From the NCBI GenBank assembly GCA_910589025.1, contig CAJURM010000003.1, positions 1-64,000 on the forward strand: a DNA stretch of 64,000 nt, read 5' to 3'. Of the stretch, positions 7,844-17,522 are shown piece after piece. Under the pieces are notes generated by a model that saw only the letters and a list, made by a program, of their open reading frames with translations, had not been told where the DNA came from and did not search any database. The stretch's first letter is position 1, and each line of letters begins with the position of its first letter. Both the position numbers and the translations under genes were made by a program. Source of the DNA: an uncultured Odoribacter sp. (GTDB lineage Bacteria > Bacteroidota > Bacteroidia > Bacteroidales > Marinifilaceae).

Positions 7844-9778
7844 TTATTTTTTCTTGTGAATATAACGGGCAAACACTTCCATAGCTTCATATTCCGCCAT
7901 GCCTAATTTGTTGTATATATCTGCCGTATTGCGGTTGCGGTCTTCGGCTCTCTGCCAGAATTCGCGGGGGTCGTCACCCGGGAATGCCGGACCGTTGTTC
8001 TGCGAACCGTGCTTGTAAATGGATTTCCGTTTGATGGATAATTCCGACGGACTGATGGGCACTGCCATATCTACTTTTTCAATTTCCCATTCCATCCAGG
8101 CACCTCTGTACCACCAAGTATAGCAGTCTTTAAACCATTCGTCGTCGCACACTACATCATAAGCACGTAAAATGGCATCCAGACATACGCCGTGAGTCCC
8201 GTGAGGGTCGGCTAAATCACCGGCAGCATAAATCTGGTGAGGTTTGATTTCCCGTAACAGTTTTACGATGATGTTCACGTCGGCCTGTCCTAACGGATTC
8301 TTTTTAACCGTACCGGTTTCGTAAAACGGCAGGTTCAGAAAATGTACATGGTCTTCGGGTACGCCTAAATAACGGTCTGCACCGCGGGCCTCGGCCCGGC
8401 GAAGGGCACCCTTGAATGGAAGAAGTTCATTCGGTTCGCTGTCCCCCGGCTTGCGGTTGGCAATTAACTGTTTTATTTTTTCAAAAGCAGCATCCATGGT
8501 TTTGGTATCGCCGCCGACCAGATGGGTAAAAGATGCGGCAATATCCATCTGTTGGTAGATGTAATCATCCAATACAGCGATATTACCGGATGTCTCATAG
8601 GCTACATGCACGTCGTGTCCCTGTTCCACCAAGCGGGCAAACGTACCTCCCATAGAAATTACATCATCGTCCGGATGAGGGCTGAAAATGATTACTCTTT
8701 TCGGATACGGATTGGCTCTTTCGGGACGGGTAGAGTCGTCGGCATTGGGCTTTCCTCCCGGCCATCCGGTAATGGTGTGTTGCAAGTCGTTAAATACCTG
8801 TATATTGACCTTATTTGCAGAGCCGAATGTTTTTACCAGGTCGCTCATGCCGTTTTCAGTATAGTCGCTGTCTTCTACTTTCAGAATCGGTTTTTTCACT
8901 TTTTGACACAACCAAATGACAGCCTTGCGGATGAGTTTGTCATTCCATTCCACTTTGCTCACCAGCCAGGGACGATTGGCTCTGGTCAGTTCTTCGGCTG
9001 CTTTTTCGTCAATGAAGAATTGCACATTGGTGTGCATTTGCAGGAAAGTGGCAGGTATCTTGTCGGATACATCTCCTTCTACTGCTGCCCGGATGATAGG
9101 AGCTTTGTTTTCTCCCCAGGCTAATAAAATCACCTTCCGGGCTTTCATAATGGTGCCTACACCCATGGTGATAGCACGGGTAGGAACATTTTCAATACCT
9201 CCGAATTCTCCGGAAGCATCTTTCATAGTCAGTCTGTCCAGATAAACCATTCGGGTTTTAGAGGTAATCGGGGAACCCGGTTCGTTAAAACCGATGTGTC
9301 CCGTCCGGCCTATACCCAGAATCTGTAGATCGATACCCCCTGCGGTTTCGATTTCTTGTTCATAGTTTTTGCAGAACTTTTCAACTTCGTCTATTTTTAA
9401 AGCTCCGTCCGGAATGTGAATGTTTTTCGCCTCAATGTCGATGTGATCAAACAGATGATGATGCATGAAATAGTGATAGCTGTGTCCGGAATCTTTGGCC
9501 ATCGGGAAATACTCATCCAGGTTGAACGTGATTACATTTTTAAATGATAATCCTTCTTCCTTGTGCATCCTCACTAATTCTTGATACAATTTGATGGGAG
9601 AGGAACCGGTAGCCAGTCCCAATACGCATTTTTCATTCTTTGCAGCTTTTGACCGGATGAGGTCTGCTATCTCTGTTGCAACGGCTTTTACCGCTGTTTC
9701 CGGGGTTTCTGATATTTCTACCGGTATCTTTTCATACCGGTCAGCCCCTTCGCCTTTAGCGATGTAAGTTGTCATCAT
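7844..9778 (-). CDS. nagB: Glucosamine-6-phosphate deaminase fused to a PIG-L/LmbE-like domain
   Basis: The 644-residue protein joins two domains. Residues 1 to about 280 are NagB-like: a GLATGSSP phosphate loop (54-61), NLDEYF with the proposed catalytic Asp88, and GHIGFNEPGSP with His161 and Glu166. Residues about 355-640 are PIG-L/LmbE-like, with the zinc motif HPDDD at 368-372. The first half converts glucosamine-6-phosphate to fructose-6-phosphate and ammonia. The second resembles N-acetylglucosamine deacetylases, so the protein may act on successive steps of one pathway. Such fusions occur in other Bacteroidales. The block usually reading NDGHIAFNEP has RTGHIGFNEP here, so the family Asp is a Thr at about 159. 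It follows the ROK regulator by 38 bp. Confidence 0.85.
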   Translation of the reverse strand: MMTTYIAKGEGADRYEKIPVEISETPETAVKAVATEIADLIRSKAAKNEKCVLGLATGSSPIKLYQELVRMHKEEGLSFKNVITFNLDEYFPMAKDSGHSYHYFMHHHLFDHIDIEAKNIHIPDGALKIDEVEKFCKNYEQEIETAGGIDLQILGIGRTGHIGFNEPGSPITSKTRMVYLDRLTMKDASGEFGGIENVPTRAITMGVGTIMKARKVILLAWGENKAPIIRAAVEGDVSDKIPATFLQMHTNVQFFIDEKAAEELTRANRPWLVSKVEWNDKLIRKAVIWLCQKVKKPILKVEDSDYTENGMSDLVKTFGSANKVNIQVFNDLQHTITGWPGGKPNADDSTRPERANPYPKRVIIFSPHPDDDVISMGGTFARLVEQGHDVHVAYETSGNIAVLDDYIYQQMDIAASFTHLVGGDTKTMDAAFEKIKQLIANRKPGDSEPNELLPFKGALRRAEARGADRYLGVPEDHVHFLNLPFYETGTVKKNPLGQADVNIIVKLLREIKPHQIYAAGDLADPHGTHGVCLDAILRAYDVVCDDEWFKDCYTWWYRGAWMEWEIEKVDMAVPISPSELSIKRKSIYKHGSQNNGPAFPGDDPREFWQRAEDRNRNTADIYNKLGMAEYEAMEVFARYIHKKK

Positions 9779-9816
9779 AATATAACGTTTTTATTTATTG
9801 ATAAATTGTAATGTCT

Positions 9817-11052
9817 TTAATATAAAGAGAAATTGCTGTCGGAATCGTAATATAAATTTTTCATCACCACCATCAGAGTCCCCAGAATGGTTGAGTGTGA
9901 ATTCAGATTGCTTAATTTGATTTCACACTGGTTTTTCAGACGGGTGAGAGTGTATTTATTTAATATCTGCTGTATAGGCATCGTGATCAACTCGCCTGCA
10001 TCTGCAATTTTACCTCCGATAACCAATACCTGTGGATTGAAAAGATGGATGAGAGTCGATATGCCTTCGCCTATTTTTTCACCGGCATTCTGAAGCAGGT
10101 CTATTGCAAAAATATCGTCTTGCCGGGCTGCTTTAATAATCGTATCCAAAGTGATCTCTTGATGCTCTCCGGCTAATGTCTGAATAGCTGTTTTTACATT
10201 ATTTTCTATAGCTTCACAGGCTGTTTTTACGATACTTCGTCCGGAGGCTACCGTCTCTAAACATCCGATTTTTCCGCAATAACATTGTTCATTCAGGCCG
10301 GAAATCCGGATGTGTCCGAATTCTCCCGCCATACCTTTGAAACCGGTGTAAGGCTGGGAATTTAAGATCATACCCAGTCCGATACATTCATTGACACTGA
10401 TACACAAAGCATGGGGTATTCCTTTCGCCACGCCGAAAGTATGTTCCGCCATCGCCATGATTTTGGAATCATTGTCAATAAATACGGGAATACCCAATTC
10501 TTTTTCAAGCACCTCCTTGATACTGCTGTCTTCGTATGTGAAATAGGTGTAGGACGTTCCGTCGCTGTCAATCAGCCCCGGGATAGCAAATCCCGCAACC
10601 TTGATTTTGGAATAGGGGATCTCCAATTCCGATAAAGTCTGATTGATTTTTTCCCGGATATAACTGATATTTTCTTCATTCGTTTTGCCTTCCTCCAGCA
10701 GGGAAGGATATACCTTGATTTCTCCGATAACTTCTTTGCGTAAATTGAAAATGGCGACCTTTAAATGGATTCGCCCCACATCTACCCCCATGATATAGGT
10801 AACATCCGGATTAAGAGAAAATATATGCGGTCTCTTTCCGCCAATGGAGGCGCCTTGTCCTTGGTCGGTTACCCAGCCTTCCTCGATCAACTCTTCAATC
10901 ATCCGGCTGATAGTCGGAGTGGTCATGTTGGTTAAACGGCAAATTTCCGGCTTGGAAAGCTCTCCCATTTTGTAAAGAAAACCGATAATATCCTTTTTTT
11001 GCTGGTACCTTTTTTCTTTCAATCCGGGTAAAGAATTTTTAGTCGTCTGCAT
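9817..11052 (-). CDS. ROK-family transcriptional regulator (NagC/Mlc-like)
   Basis: The 411-residue protein has an N-terminal winged helix (residues about 15-65, ELSKPEICRLTNMTTPTISRMIEEL) followed by a ROK sugar-kinase-like domain. The latter shows the nucleotide-binding GVDVGRIHLKVAIF, the DND at 193-195, GEFGH at 243-247 and the zinc-binding CYCGKIGCLE at 257-266. NagC-like ROK repressors sense amino-sugar or glucose phosphates and control uptake and catabolism. The next gene downstream is the NagB-PIG-L fusion, so autoregulation of this operon by glucosamine or N-acetylglucosamine phosphate is the natural hypothesis. It is the first gene of the leftward run and has a -7 box just upstream. 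Confidence 0.88.
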   Translation of the reverse strand: MQTTKNSLPGLKEKRYQQKKDIIGFLYKMGELSKPEICRLTNMTTPTISRMIEELIEEGWVTDQGQGASIGGKRPHIFSLNPDVTYIMGVDVGRIHLKVAIFNLRKEVIGEIKVYPSLLEEGKTNEENISYIREKINQTLSELEIPYSKIKVAGFAIPGLIDSDGTSYTYFTYEDSSIKEVLEKELGIPVFIDNDSKIMAMAEHTFGVAKGIPHALCISVNECIGLGMILNSQPYTGFKGMAGEFGHIRISGLNEQCYCGKIGCLETVASGRSIVKTACEAIENNVKTAIQTLAGEHQEITLDTIIKAARQDDIFAIDLLQNAGEKIGEGISTLIHLFNPQVLVIGGKIADAGELITMPIQQILNKYTLTRLKNQCEIKLSNLNSHSTILGTLMVVMKNLYYDSDSNFSLY

Positions 11053-11075
11053 GTATTATTCCTATTATATCATTA

Positions 11076-11083
11076 CAAAAGTA
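11076..11083 (-). promoter_or_regulatory. Promoter -7 box for the ROK-nagB operon
   Basis: On the minus strand it reads TACTTTTG, matching TAnnTTTG, and lies 24 bp before the ROK start codon. An A/T-rich stretch beyond it could hold the ROK operator, but I cannot define one. Confidence 0.45.
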
Positions 11084-11163
11084 GAAAAACTTTCTAAAAA
11101 AATTACTTAAGCATCGATTATTTTAAAAATCAAAAAGGCAAAAGCCAAAACTCCTGTAATAGA

Positions 11164-11195
11164 AAAGAGGCTGATTTTTTTCAGCCTCTTTCAAA
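11164..11195 (-). terminator. Terminator of susCD operon 1
   Basis: AAAGAGGCTGA (11164-11174) and TCAGCCTCTTT (11181-11191) form a perfect 11-bp stem with a 6-nt loop. It lies 56-83 bp beyond the SusD stop. The flanks are A/T-rich but there is no long T-run on the minus side. Confidence 0.65.
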
Positions 11196-11246
11196 AAATA
11201 GAAGAACTTTAAAATGAACTTCTGTTGTGTCTCCTGTCTGTTAAAT

Positions 11247-12698
11247 TTACCAGTTCGGTTTCAGATTTGAATTTGCTTTCAAATCATTTGCCGGAATTTC
11301 CCACACAAAACGGGGATTATTGTTTTCAACAGAGAGTGTTGTATATTCATTTCCGGTCATTAAAATGGACATATTCTGTGGATCGTGTCTTTTCATACCG
11401 TCTCCCCATCTTTTTAAATCGTTCAATCTCTGACCTTCTCCTACGAATTCCCGGATCCACTCTTTTTTGATGGCATCAAATAAGGCATTGCCGGAAAGAG
11501 CACTTAACTGGGAGGCACCTCGTTTCCCTCTTAAATCATTCAGGTATTTAATGGCACCGGTTTCATCTCCGTTCAGATAAGAAGCCTCTGCGGCAATTAA
11601 ATAGGCTTCTGCGGCACGAAAGACCTTCCACATATGATAATATTCATATTCTGTCTTTTTCAGAGCCGGATTGCCCGGATATTTATTGAGCATATACACA
11701 TCATTGGTTTCCACATTGTTGGAAACAATCTTATCTTTCTTGAAATAAGTTCCTTTCCGGATATCGCTGTTTTCATATAGATCCAAAACCCATTGTGAGG
11801 GTACGAAATCGGGCTGGAAAGCATTGGCAGAAGTAGAATAACCTAAGAAATTGGTCATATCGTTTGTCCTTTCCGATATTGACATGAATGTCCTGAAAAT
11901 AATTTCACTGCTTTGGTCGTTCAGCCACATATTTTTAAGGTCATTTTCTGATTGTAACAGCGGATAAGCCGATATGATGTTCTTTGCCAGAGTCACGGCT
12001 CCTGCATACTGGTGCATATACAGATTTACCCGGGCTTCAAAAGCGTCGATTACATCTTTGGTAAAGTATTCGGCATTGGGAGCTCCCGCCGTAGTCAGGT
12101 ATTTTCTGGCCTCGGTGATATCCTCCTTGATTTGTGTATAGGTTTCCTCCAAAGTACTTCTGGAAGGTTTTTCCGTAGGATCATTGTTATATACCAAAGG
12201 TAAACCTAAATTTGAAGCTGCTGTCGAAGGATCATAATCTTTTGCAAATCTCACTACCAACGTGTGATAACAAATGGCGCGCATCAGATACGCTTCTCCT
12301 TTAATCGTAGCTAAAATAGCATCATCTTCTTCAATATTGTCAATATTGTTGATGATATTGTTACAGTTATTAATAGTATAATAATTGTATTGCCATGTAT
12401 CTTCAATATCATATTGACTGGAATTAAAATCCCAACGATGCATCTCTCCTCCCCGGTTACCGTATCCGATTGTTGCATTGAACAAATCGGATTGATAGTC
12501 GGGCGTATAGGAATATAAACCTCCATTAATACTTCTGAAATATGCATAAATTCCTGTACGGAAATTCTTGGCATCATCTACAGATTGCCATGCGTCTTCC
12601 AAACTGATGCTGTCTTTAGGCAATTCATCCAAATTGCAGGAAGGAAACAAAAGGATGAGTGACGCAATAACTGCGAATATTTTATATTTTTTTATCAT
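11247..12698 (-). CDS. SusD/RagB-family nutrient-binding lipoprotein, pair 1
   Basis: The 483-residue surface lipoprotein has its lipobox Cys at about residue 21 (LLFPSC) followed by NLDELPKDSIS, the usual SusD N-terminus. The middle has the SusD-type helical repeats (LMRAICYHTLVVRFAKDYDP, VNLYMHQYAGAVTLAKNII). The C-terminus has GEGQRLNDLKRWGDGM and ends FVWEIPANDLKANSNLKPNW, the standard SusD tail. SusD proteins cap the SusC transporter and bind its substrate at the cell surface. It starts 11 bp after SusC 1 ends. The protein resembles SusD 4 more than SusD 2 or 3. No hydrolase, sigma factor or sensor accompanies the pair, so the substrate cannot be guessed. Confidence 0.92.
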   Translation of the reverse strand: MIKKYKIFAVIASLILLFPSCNLDELPKDSISLEDAWQSVDDAKNFRTGIYAYFRSINGGLYSYTPDYQSDLFNATIGYGNRGGEMHRWDFNSSQYDIEDTWQYNYYTINNCNNIINNIDNIEEDDAILATIKGEAYLMRAICYHTLVVRFAKDYDPSTAASNLGLPLVYNNDPTEKPSRSTLEETYTQIKEDITEARKYLTTAGAPNAEYFTKDVIDAFEARVNLYMHQYAGAVTLAKNIISAYPLLQSENDLKNMWLNDQSSEIIFRTFMSISERTNDMTNFLGYSTSANAFQPDFVPSQWVLDLYENSDIRKGTYFKKDKIVSNNVETNDVYMLNKYPGNPALKKTEYEYYHMWKVFRAAEAYLIAAEASYLNGDETGAIKYLNDLRGKRGASQLSALSGNALFDAIKKEWIREFVGEGQRLNDLKRWGDGMKRHDPQNMSILMTGNEYTTLSVENNNPRFVWEIPANDLKANSNLKPNW

Positions 12699-12709
12699 GG
12701 CTGTTTTAT

Positions 12710-15676
12710 TTAAAATGTAATTTCTGCACCAAATGAATATTGTCTTGAATTAGGATAAGCTCCAAAAGTCAGGTTTGTATCCAATTCAGGATCTGCTCCC
12801 ATATAATCCGTTACCGTGAATAAATTTCGTCCGTTTGCATAGATCCGGACAGCATTGATTACATTCTGACGTTTTAACCAATTTTTAGGTAATTCGTAGG
12901 AAACAGTCAGGTTTTTCAAACGCATGAATGAAGCATCTTCCAACAGGTGCGTATCGAACTGCATAACGTGTCCAAAGGCGGGAATATCTGTTTTATCGCC
13001 TGGTTTTTCCCACATTTTCAATATTCGTTTAGATTGATTCATCCCTGCAAATGCTACCGGGTTTTCTGCAAAATAACGGTCATTGTTCAACATATATTTC
13101 CCGTAAACCCATGAAAAATCAGCACTGACGGACAAACCTTTCCAACGGGCATTAACATTGAAACCTCCGGAATGGGGAGCATAACGGGTATAACCTGTTG
13201 CCTGCTCCAGATAGTCACCATACTCTTTCGTCGTTTCGTTTGTACCCGGTACATACCACATGGGGGCTCCGTCTTCCGGATCTACACCGGCATATTTTGC
13301 ACAATAGAATTGTAACGGTTCCCCGACTTTATAAGTTAAAGTATAGGATGGCATAGGCCATTCCTGGTATCCGTAAAACAATTTGGTGATTTTGTTCTTG
13401 TTGTAAGAATAAGTGGCATTCAAACCGACAAACCAATCTTTATTTTTTACCAGATCCAATCCCAGCGTCAATTCAACACCGGAGTTTGTCATTTCTCCCA
13501 CATTTTGCATGATTTTATCGAAACCGGTAGTGTAAGGGACAGGCACTTCAATCAACATATCTTTTGTTTTCCGGTTATAGTAGGTAACTTCCAATCGGTA
13601 GCGGTTGTCAATAAAACCGACTTCTACGCCCACATTGCTCAAAATTTGTTTTTCCCATCCCAGTTGCGGATTGCCCGGAGTAGAGATAATCCAGCCGGAT
13701 TGTGTATTGTATTGGGAAGTCCCTACCAAAGCCAGGTGGTCGTAATTACCAATAGAAGAGTTTCCGGTTGAGCCGACACTACCTTTCAGTTTTAACGTAC
13801 TCAGGAAATTAACGTCTTCGAGGAAATCTTCGTTTTTCATATTCCACATCAAACCTCCGGAATAAAACGTAGCATGTCTGTTATCCTTACCGAAGCGGGA
13901 AGAAGCATCATTACGTACGGAGAAATCAGCAAAGTATTTGTTGTTGAAAGAGTAATCGATTCTTCCGAAGAAAGACAAATAAGCATAAGCTGAATCATCA
14001 TTATAGTCTTTGTTCAATAATTGAGCGGTAGTACCTGACTCGATCATCGTCAACCGATCATCGTTCTGTCCCGATGTGCGTGAACCGAACTCCTGATATT
14101 TGCTGTCCACACCTTCCTGTCCGAGTAAAACAGTGAAATTGTGTGATTCATTGATGTCGAAATTGTATTCAATCGTATTGGTAATGGTTCTCATAATATT
14201 CCGGGCAAATCTTTCTGTCGTTTGTCCATTGCCTAAAGAACCGGGGAAAGAAGGCAATCTCTTGTCTGTAGCTCTCCAATCGTAAGCCTCAATACCTGCC
14301 TGGGAACGGATCTTTAAGCCTTTCACCGGAGATATTTCAGCATAAGCCATACCGTTGAATAAAGCCCGGTTGGATGAAGAAGGCTGTTTTTTTAACAAAA
14401 ATTCGGGGCTGTATCTGTTCAGGCCGGGGATAATATCCAGTTTTTTCCCGTTTTCATCGTAAGGATTGTAATAAGGTTGGTTCAGGAAAGAACCGAAAAT
14501 ACCTCCATTCAAACTATTGGAACCCTGATAAGTATAACCGGAATTCCGGGTAATACTGTATGAACCGGATAAGTTAGTTCCGATGCGTAACCAATCCTTT
14601 ACCTGTGAGTCAATATTGCTGCGGAAAGTATATCTCTCATAATCAGACATAGGAGCTGTTCCTTCCTGATAGAAATAAGAACCTGAAAGGAAATAAGATG
14701 TCTTTTCTCCGCCGCCGGTAACGTCTACATTGACCTGATATGTCGGCACATTTTTCTCAAAGAAATAGTCAACCCACTTTGTATCCACACCCGAAGCAGA
14801 ATATTCGTCATATTGCTCTTGGGATATGATACCGTATTTTAACTGATGGTTCAGCAATTCTTCCGCATTCATCGGGCTGCAAATATCCTTGTTTGCCAAG
14901 CTGGAAAAACCATACTGGCCGGAGGCGGTAATTACAGCTTTTTCAGCTCTTTTACCTTTTTTAGTTGTAATATAAATTACACCGTTAGCGGCACGTGATC
15001 CGTAAATAGAAGTTGCAGAAGCATCCTTTAAGACCGTAACACTTTCAAAGTCGTTCGAATTCATCGTTGTCATGACATTTGAGGATACGGGTATACCATC
15101 CAATACATATAACGGTGCATTGCCTGCTGTCAAAGAGCCGACACCCCGTAAATAAACAGAAGAACTACTGGAAGGCTCACCGCTTGACGTGTATACTTGC
15201 AAACCGGCAACTTGTCCCTGCAAAGCATCCATAGCATTGGCACTCGGACGGGCTTTCAGTTTCTCGTCACTGATTTTGGCAACACTACCCACGATAGTAC
15301 CAATTTTTTTACCGGAACCGTAACCAATAACAACCACTTCGTCCAGGGCTTCACTTGCAGATTCCAGTTCTATGTTAAGATTACTCTGACCTTTTATGGC
15401 TACTTCGAAAGGTTTCATACCGATGAAAGAAAACACCAGCACATCACCGTCGTTTACTTTCAGTGAAAATTTTCCGTTGACATCCGTGGCAACTCCCGCT
15501 CCCGGATTACTTTTCACTACGACCGATACTCCCGGAAGAGGAGACTTGTCGTGCTTGTCAATAACCGTACCGGTTACCTCCCGCGTCTGCGAGAAACATA
15601 TCTGTATCCCCGCAAACGCAAGGAACACAAATAGTCCAATCAATTTTCTCATACATTTTAATTTTAAGTTAGACAT
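12710..15676 (-). CDS. SusC/RagA-family TonB-dependent transporter, copy 1
   Basis: The 988-residue outer-membrane receptor has a signal peptide within MSNLKLKCMRKLIGLFVFLAF, a carboxypeptidase-regulatory-like domain (GTVIDKHDKSPLPGVSVVV), a TonB plug (LRGVGSLTAGNAPLYVLDGIP; ANGVIYITTKKGK) and a beta-barrel ending SFGAEITF. The start at 15676 is preferred because the in-frame upstream start is TTG. The leader and the codons for roughly the first 88 residues are identical in sequence to copies 2 and 3, and identity with copy 4 covers about 40 residues. From residue 89 the protein is distinct (FEVAIKG rather than QEVAVKG). After the plug it is most like copy 4. I see no TAnnTTTG promoter upstream, so in the present arrangement it is probably silent or relies on read-through. 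Confidence 0.92.
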   Translation of the reverse strand: MSNLKLKCMRKLIGLFVFLAFAGIQICFSQTREVTGTVIDKHDKSPLPGVSVVVKSNPGAGVATDVNGKFSLKVNDGDVLVFSFIGMKPFEVAIKGQSNLNIELESASEALDEVVVIGYGSGKKIGTIVGSVAKISDEKLKARPSANAMDALQGQVAGLQVYTSSGEPSSSSSVYLRGVGSLTAGNAPLYVLDGIPVSSNVMTTMNSNDFESVTVLKDASATSIYGSRAANGVIYITTKKGKRAEKAVITASGQYGFSSLANKDICSPMNAEELLNHQLKYGIISQEQYDEYSASGVDTKWVDYFFEKNVPTYQVNVDVTGGGEKTSYFLSGSYFYQEGTAPMSDYERYTFRSNIDSQVKDWLRIGTNLSGSYSITRNSGYTYQGSNSLNGGIFGSFLNQPYYNPYDENGKKLDIIPGLNRYSPEFLLKKQPSSSNRALFNGMAYAEISPVKGLKIRSQAGIEAYDWRATDKRLPSFPGSLGNGQTTERFARNIMRTITNTIEYNFDINESHNFTVLLGQEGVDSKYQEFGSRTSGQNDDRLTMIESGTTAQLLNKDYNDDSAYAYLSFFGRIDYSFNNKYFADFSVRNDASSRFGKDNRHATFYSGGLMWNMKNEDFLEDVNFLSTLKLKGSVGSTGNSSIGNYDHLALVGTSQYNTQSGWIISTPGNPQLGWEKQILSNVGVEVGFIDNRYRLEVTYYNRKTKDMLIEVPVPYTTGFDKIMQNVGEMTNSGVELTLGLDLVKNKDWFVGLNATYSYNKNKITKLFYGYQEWPMPSYTLTYKVGEPLQFYCAKYAGVDPEDGAPMWYVPGTNETTKEYGDYLEQATGYTRYAPHSGGFNVNARWKGLSVSADFSWVYGKYMLNNDRYFAENPVAFAGMNQSKRILKMWEKPGDKTDIPAFGHVMQFDTHLLEDASFMRLKNLTVSYELPKNWLKRQNVINAVRIYANGRNLFTVTDYMGADPELDTNLTFGAYPNSRQYSFGAEITF

Positions 15677-16082
15677 ATTTAGGCTGTTTTGTTTCCTAAC
15701 CGTTAAAATGTGTATCAAGATTCACCCGCCTTTGTTAAAATATTCTTAAAATTATTCCTCTAAGAGAAGTGATACCTGCTTGGTAAGCATGGGATAAGAA
15801 AAAAAAGAAAACAGAAACGTTATAAACAAAATATAAACAGGAAAGTTAATACGACAGAAAAAGTCATTACATAATAAACGGAAATAGGAGTATTTCCATA
15901 CAATAATGAATCATATAAATTATGAGCCTATATATTCCCTGAAAATAGGAATTGCATGATAAAAATGGCCATATTTTCAAAAAATGCCTGTTTCATTATG
16001 CAATTTTAGGAGTATGGAGGGTAATTTCTAAAAGTGTCGCTAATTTGAGGTATTTGTTTTTGTTCCGGTACAATTAAAATAA
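15411..16082 (-). repeat. susC leader repeat, copy 1 (672 bp identical to copy 2)
   Basis: This segment covers the coding start of susC 1 and about 400 bp upstream and is base-for-base the same as 21912-22583 (offset 6501, no gaps seen). The part 15411-15792 is also identical to 30904-31285 (copy 3). The gene-free part 15677-16073 holds no recognisable gene, and I saw no TAnnTTTG facing the gene. TGCTTGGTAAGCA, a 5+3+5 palindrome, sits at 15777-15789, where the match with copies 3 and 4 ends. The outer end falls in the last codons of the upstream ATPase gene. Confidence 0.9.
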
Positions 16083-17258
16083 TTTTCTTATATCCATTGA
16101 AAGGAAATCTTCGGCCTCAATACCGCCGTCACCGACAATAAAAGAGGATTGGGGACGAAACAATTGCCTGAATTTAGCCAAACCGTCCGTTTTTTTCTCC
16201 GCATTACTTTTAACTTCAATGGCAACGACTGAGCCTTTTTTACAAAGGATGAAATCTACTTCGTCATTGCGTTCTCGCCAATAAAACACTTCAAAGCGAT
16301 GGATAAATGCTTGGCTGACAAGATATGCTCCAATGCCCGACTCAAAAATATGACCCCATATTTTGCGGTCGCGAATAGTTTGTTCAAAAGTAAATGGATT
16401 ATACACTCTCTTCAAGGCATTATTGTAAACTTGCAATTTGGGGATACTCGCTTTTCTTCTTGCCGTGTCAATACTGAATTTCTGAAGTCCGCAGAGCAGT
16501 CCGCTTTCCTCCAATAGATGTATATATCCTGCTAAAGTTGCCGTATTACCGGCATCCTGCAAAGCACCTAACATTTTATTCAAAGAAAGCAGTTGTCCTG
16601 AATAGGCTGCTCCTAATTCGAATGTTTGACGAAGCAAAGCAGGCTTGCTTATGGGAGTATCCATTAGAATATCCTTATTGATCGTAGCCTCAATGATGGA
16701 TGATTGGATATATTGCTGAAAACGGTCGTCATCGTCAATTAAAGAAGCGGCGCCGGGATAACCGCCGTAGAACAGATATTTATCGAGCGAAAAACCGAAA
16801 CATTCCTTCATTTCTGGATAGCTCCAGTGACTCATGCGGATTTCTTCGAACCGCCCCGCCAACGATTCGGACAATCCTTTTTCTAATAGTACGCGGCTAC
16901 TCCCCAGAAGCAGTACCTTAATATCGCAATCATGAAATGTATCGTCGTCCCACTCTTTTTTTACCGCTTCGCTCCAATTTGCTATTTTCTGTATTTCATC
17001 AATGACAAGAATAACACTTCCCCAACCGTTGCTCTTTTTCAAACTGCGCACTGCATCCCAACAATCGGATATCCAGTTGCTGTTTGTTGCCGGCACATTA
17101 TCGGCAGAAAAAAATTGATACGGAGCATCCAAATCTTTCAACACTTGCTTTACAACAGTCGATTTACCTATCTGACGAGCTCCCATGACGACCTGAATGA
17201 ATCTTCGTTGCTCTTCAAGTCTATTTTTAATCAATTGATATTCTACTCTTTTATACAT
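16074..17258 (-). CDS. AAA-type ATPase with DUF4143 C-terminal domain
   Basis: The 394-residue protein has Walker A GARQIGKST (residues 26-34), Walker B VILVIDEIQ (D88-E89), and a C-terminal part with EVDFILCKKGSVVAIEVKS. This last is the PD-(D/E)XK-like motif of the DUF4143 domain. Members of this group are abundant and patchily distributed in Bacteroidales; their biochemical role is unknown to me. It lies on the same strand as susC 1, 397 bp upstream, with no terminator that I see, so read-through into susC 1 is possible. Its stop codon and last two residues lie inside the susC leader repeat, which suggests that an insertion or duplication edge lies here. Confidence 0.82.
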   Translation of the reverse strand: MYKRVEYQLIKNRLEEQRRFIQVVMGARQIGKSTVVKQVLKDLDAPYQFFSADNVPATNSNWISDCWDAVRSLKKSNGWGSVILVIDEIQKIANWSEAVKKEWDDDTFHDCDIKVLLLGSSRVLLEKGLSESLAGRFEEIRMSHWSYPEMKECFGFSLDKYLFYGGYPGAASLIDDDDRFQQYIQSSIIEATINKDILMDTPISKPALLRQTFELGAAYSGQLLSLNKMLGALQDAGNTATLAGYIHLLEESGLLCGLQKFSIDTARRKASIPKLQVYNNALKRVYNPFTFEQTIRDRKIWGHIFESGIGAYLVSQAFIHRFEVFYWRERNDEVDFILCKKGSVVAIEVKSNAEKKTDGLAKFRQLFRPQSSFIVGDGGIEAEDFLSMDIRKLF

Positions 17259-17441
17259 GTTATTACATTTTACGCAGTCTATTGCGTATTTTTACGCAGT
17301 GTAAAGATAATAAATCTATTCAACTTATAATTACATATTTACGAAGAAAAATGCGAATTCCAGATTCAATGGATATTTAAAAATGAATTATTTTTAAAAT
17401 CGAGGAGGGGAGAAAAAGATGGGATGTTGTGTGTCTGAATA

Positions 17442-17482
17442 ACAAAATCGTGCAAATGTAATTATAGTTACATTTGCACGAT
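17442..17482 (-). terminator. Terminator of susCD operon 2
   Basis: ATCGTGCAAATGTAA (17447-17461) and TTACATTTGCACGAT (17468-17482) make a perfect 15-bp stem. On the minus strand it is followed by TTTGTTATTC. It lies 41 bp beyond the SusD 2 stop. Confidence 0.85.
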
Positions 17483-17522
17483 AGTTAGCTTAATGAATAG
17501 AAATGTCTAAATCTATCCCTTG

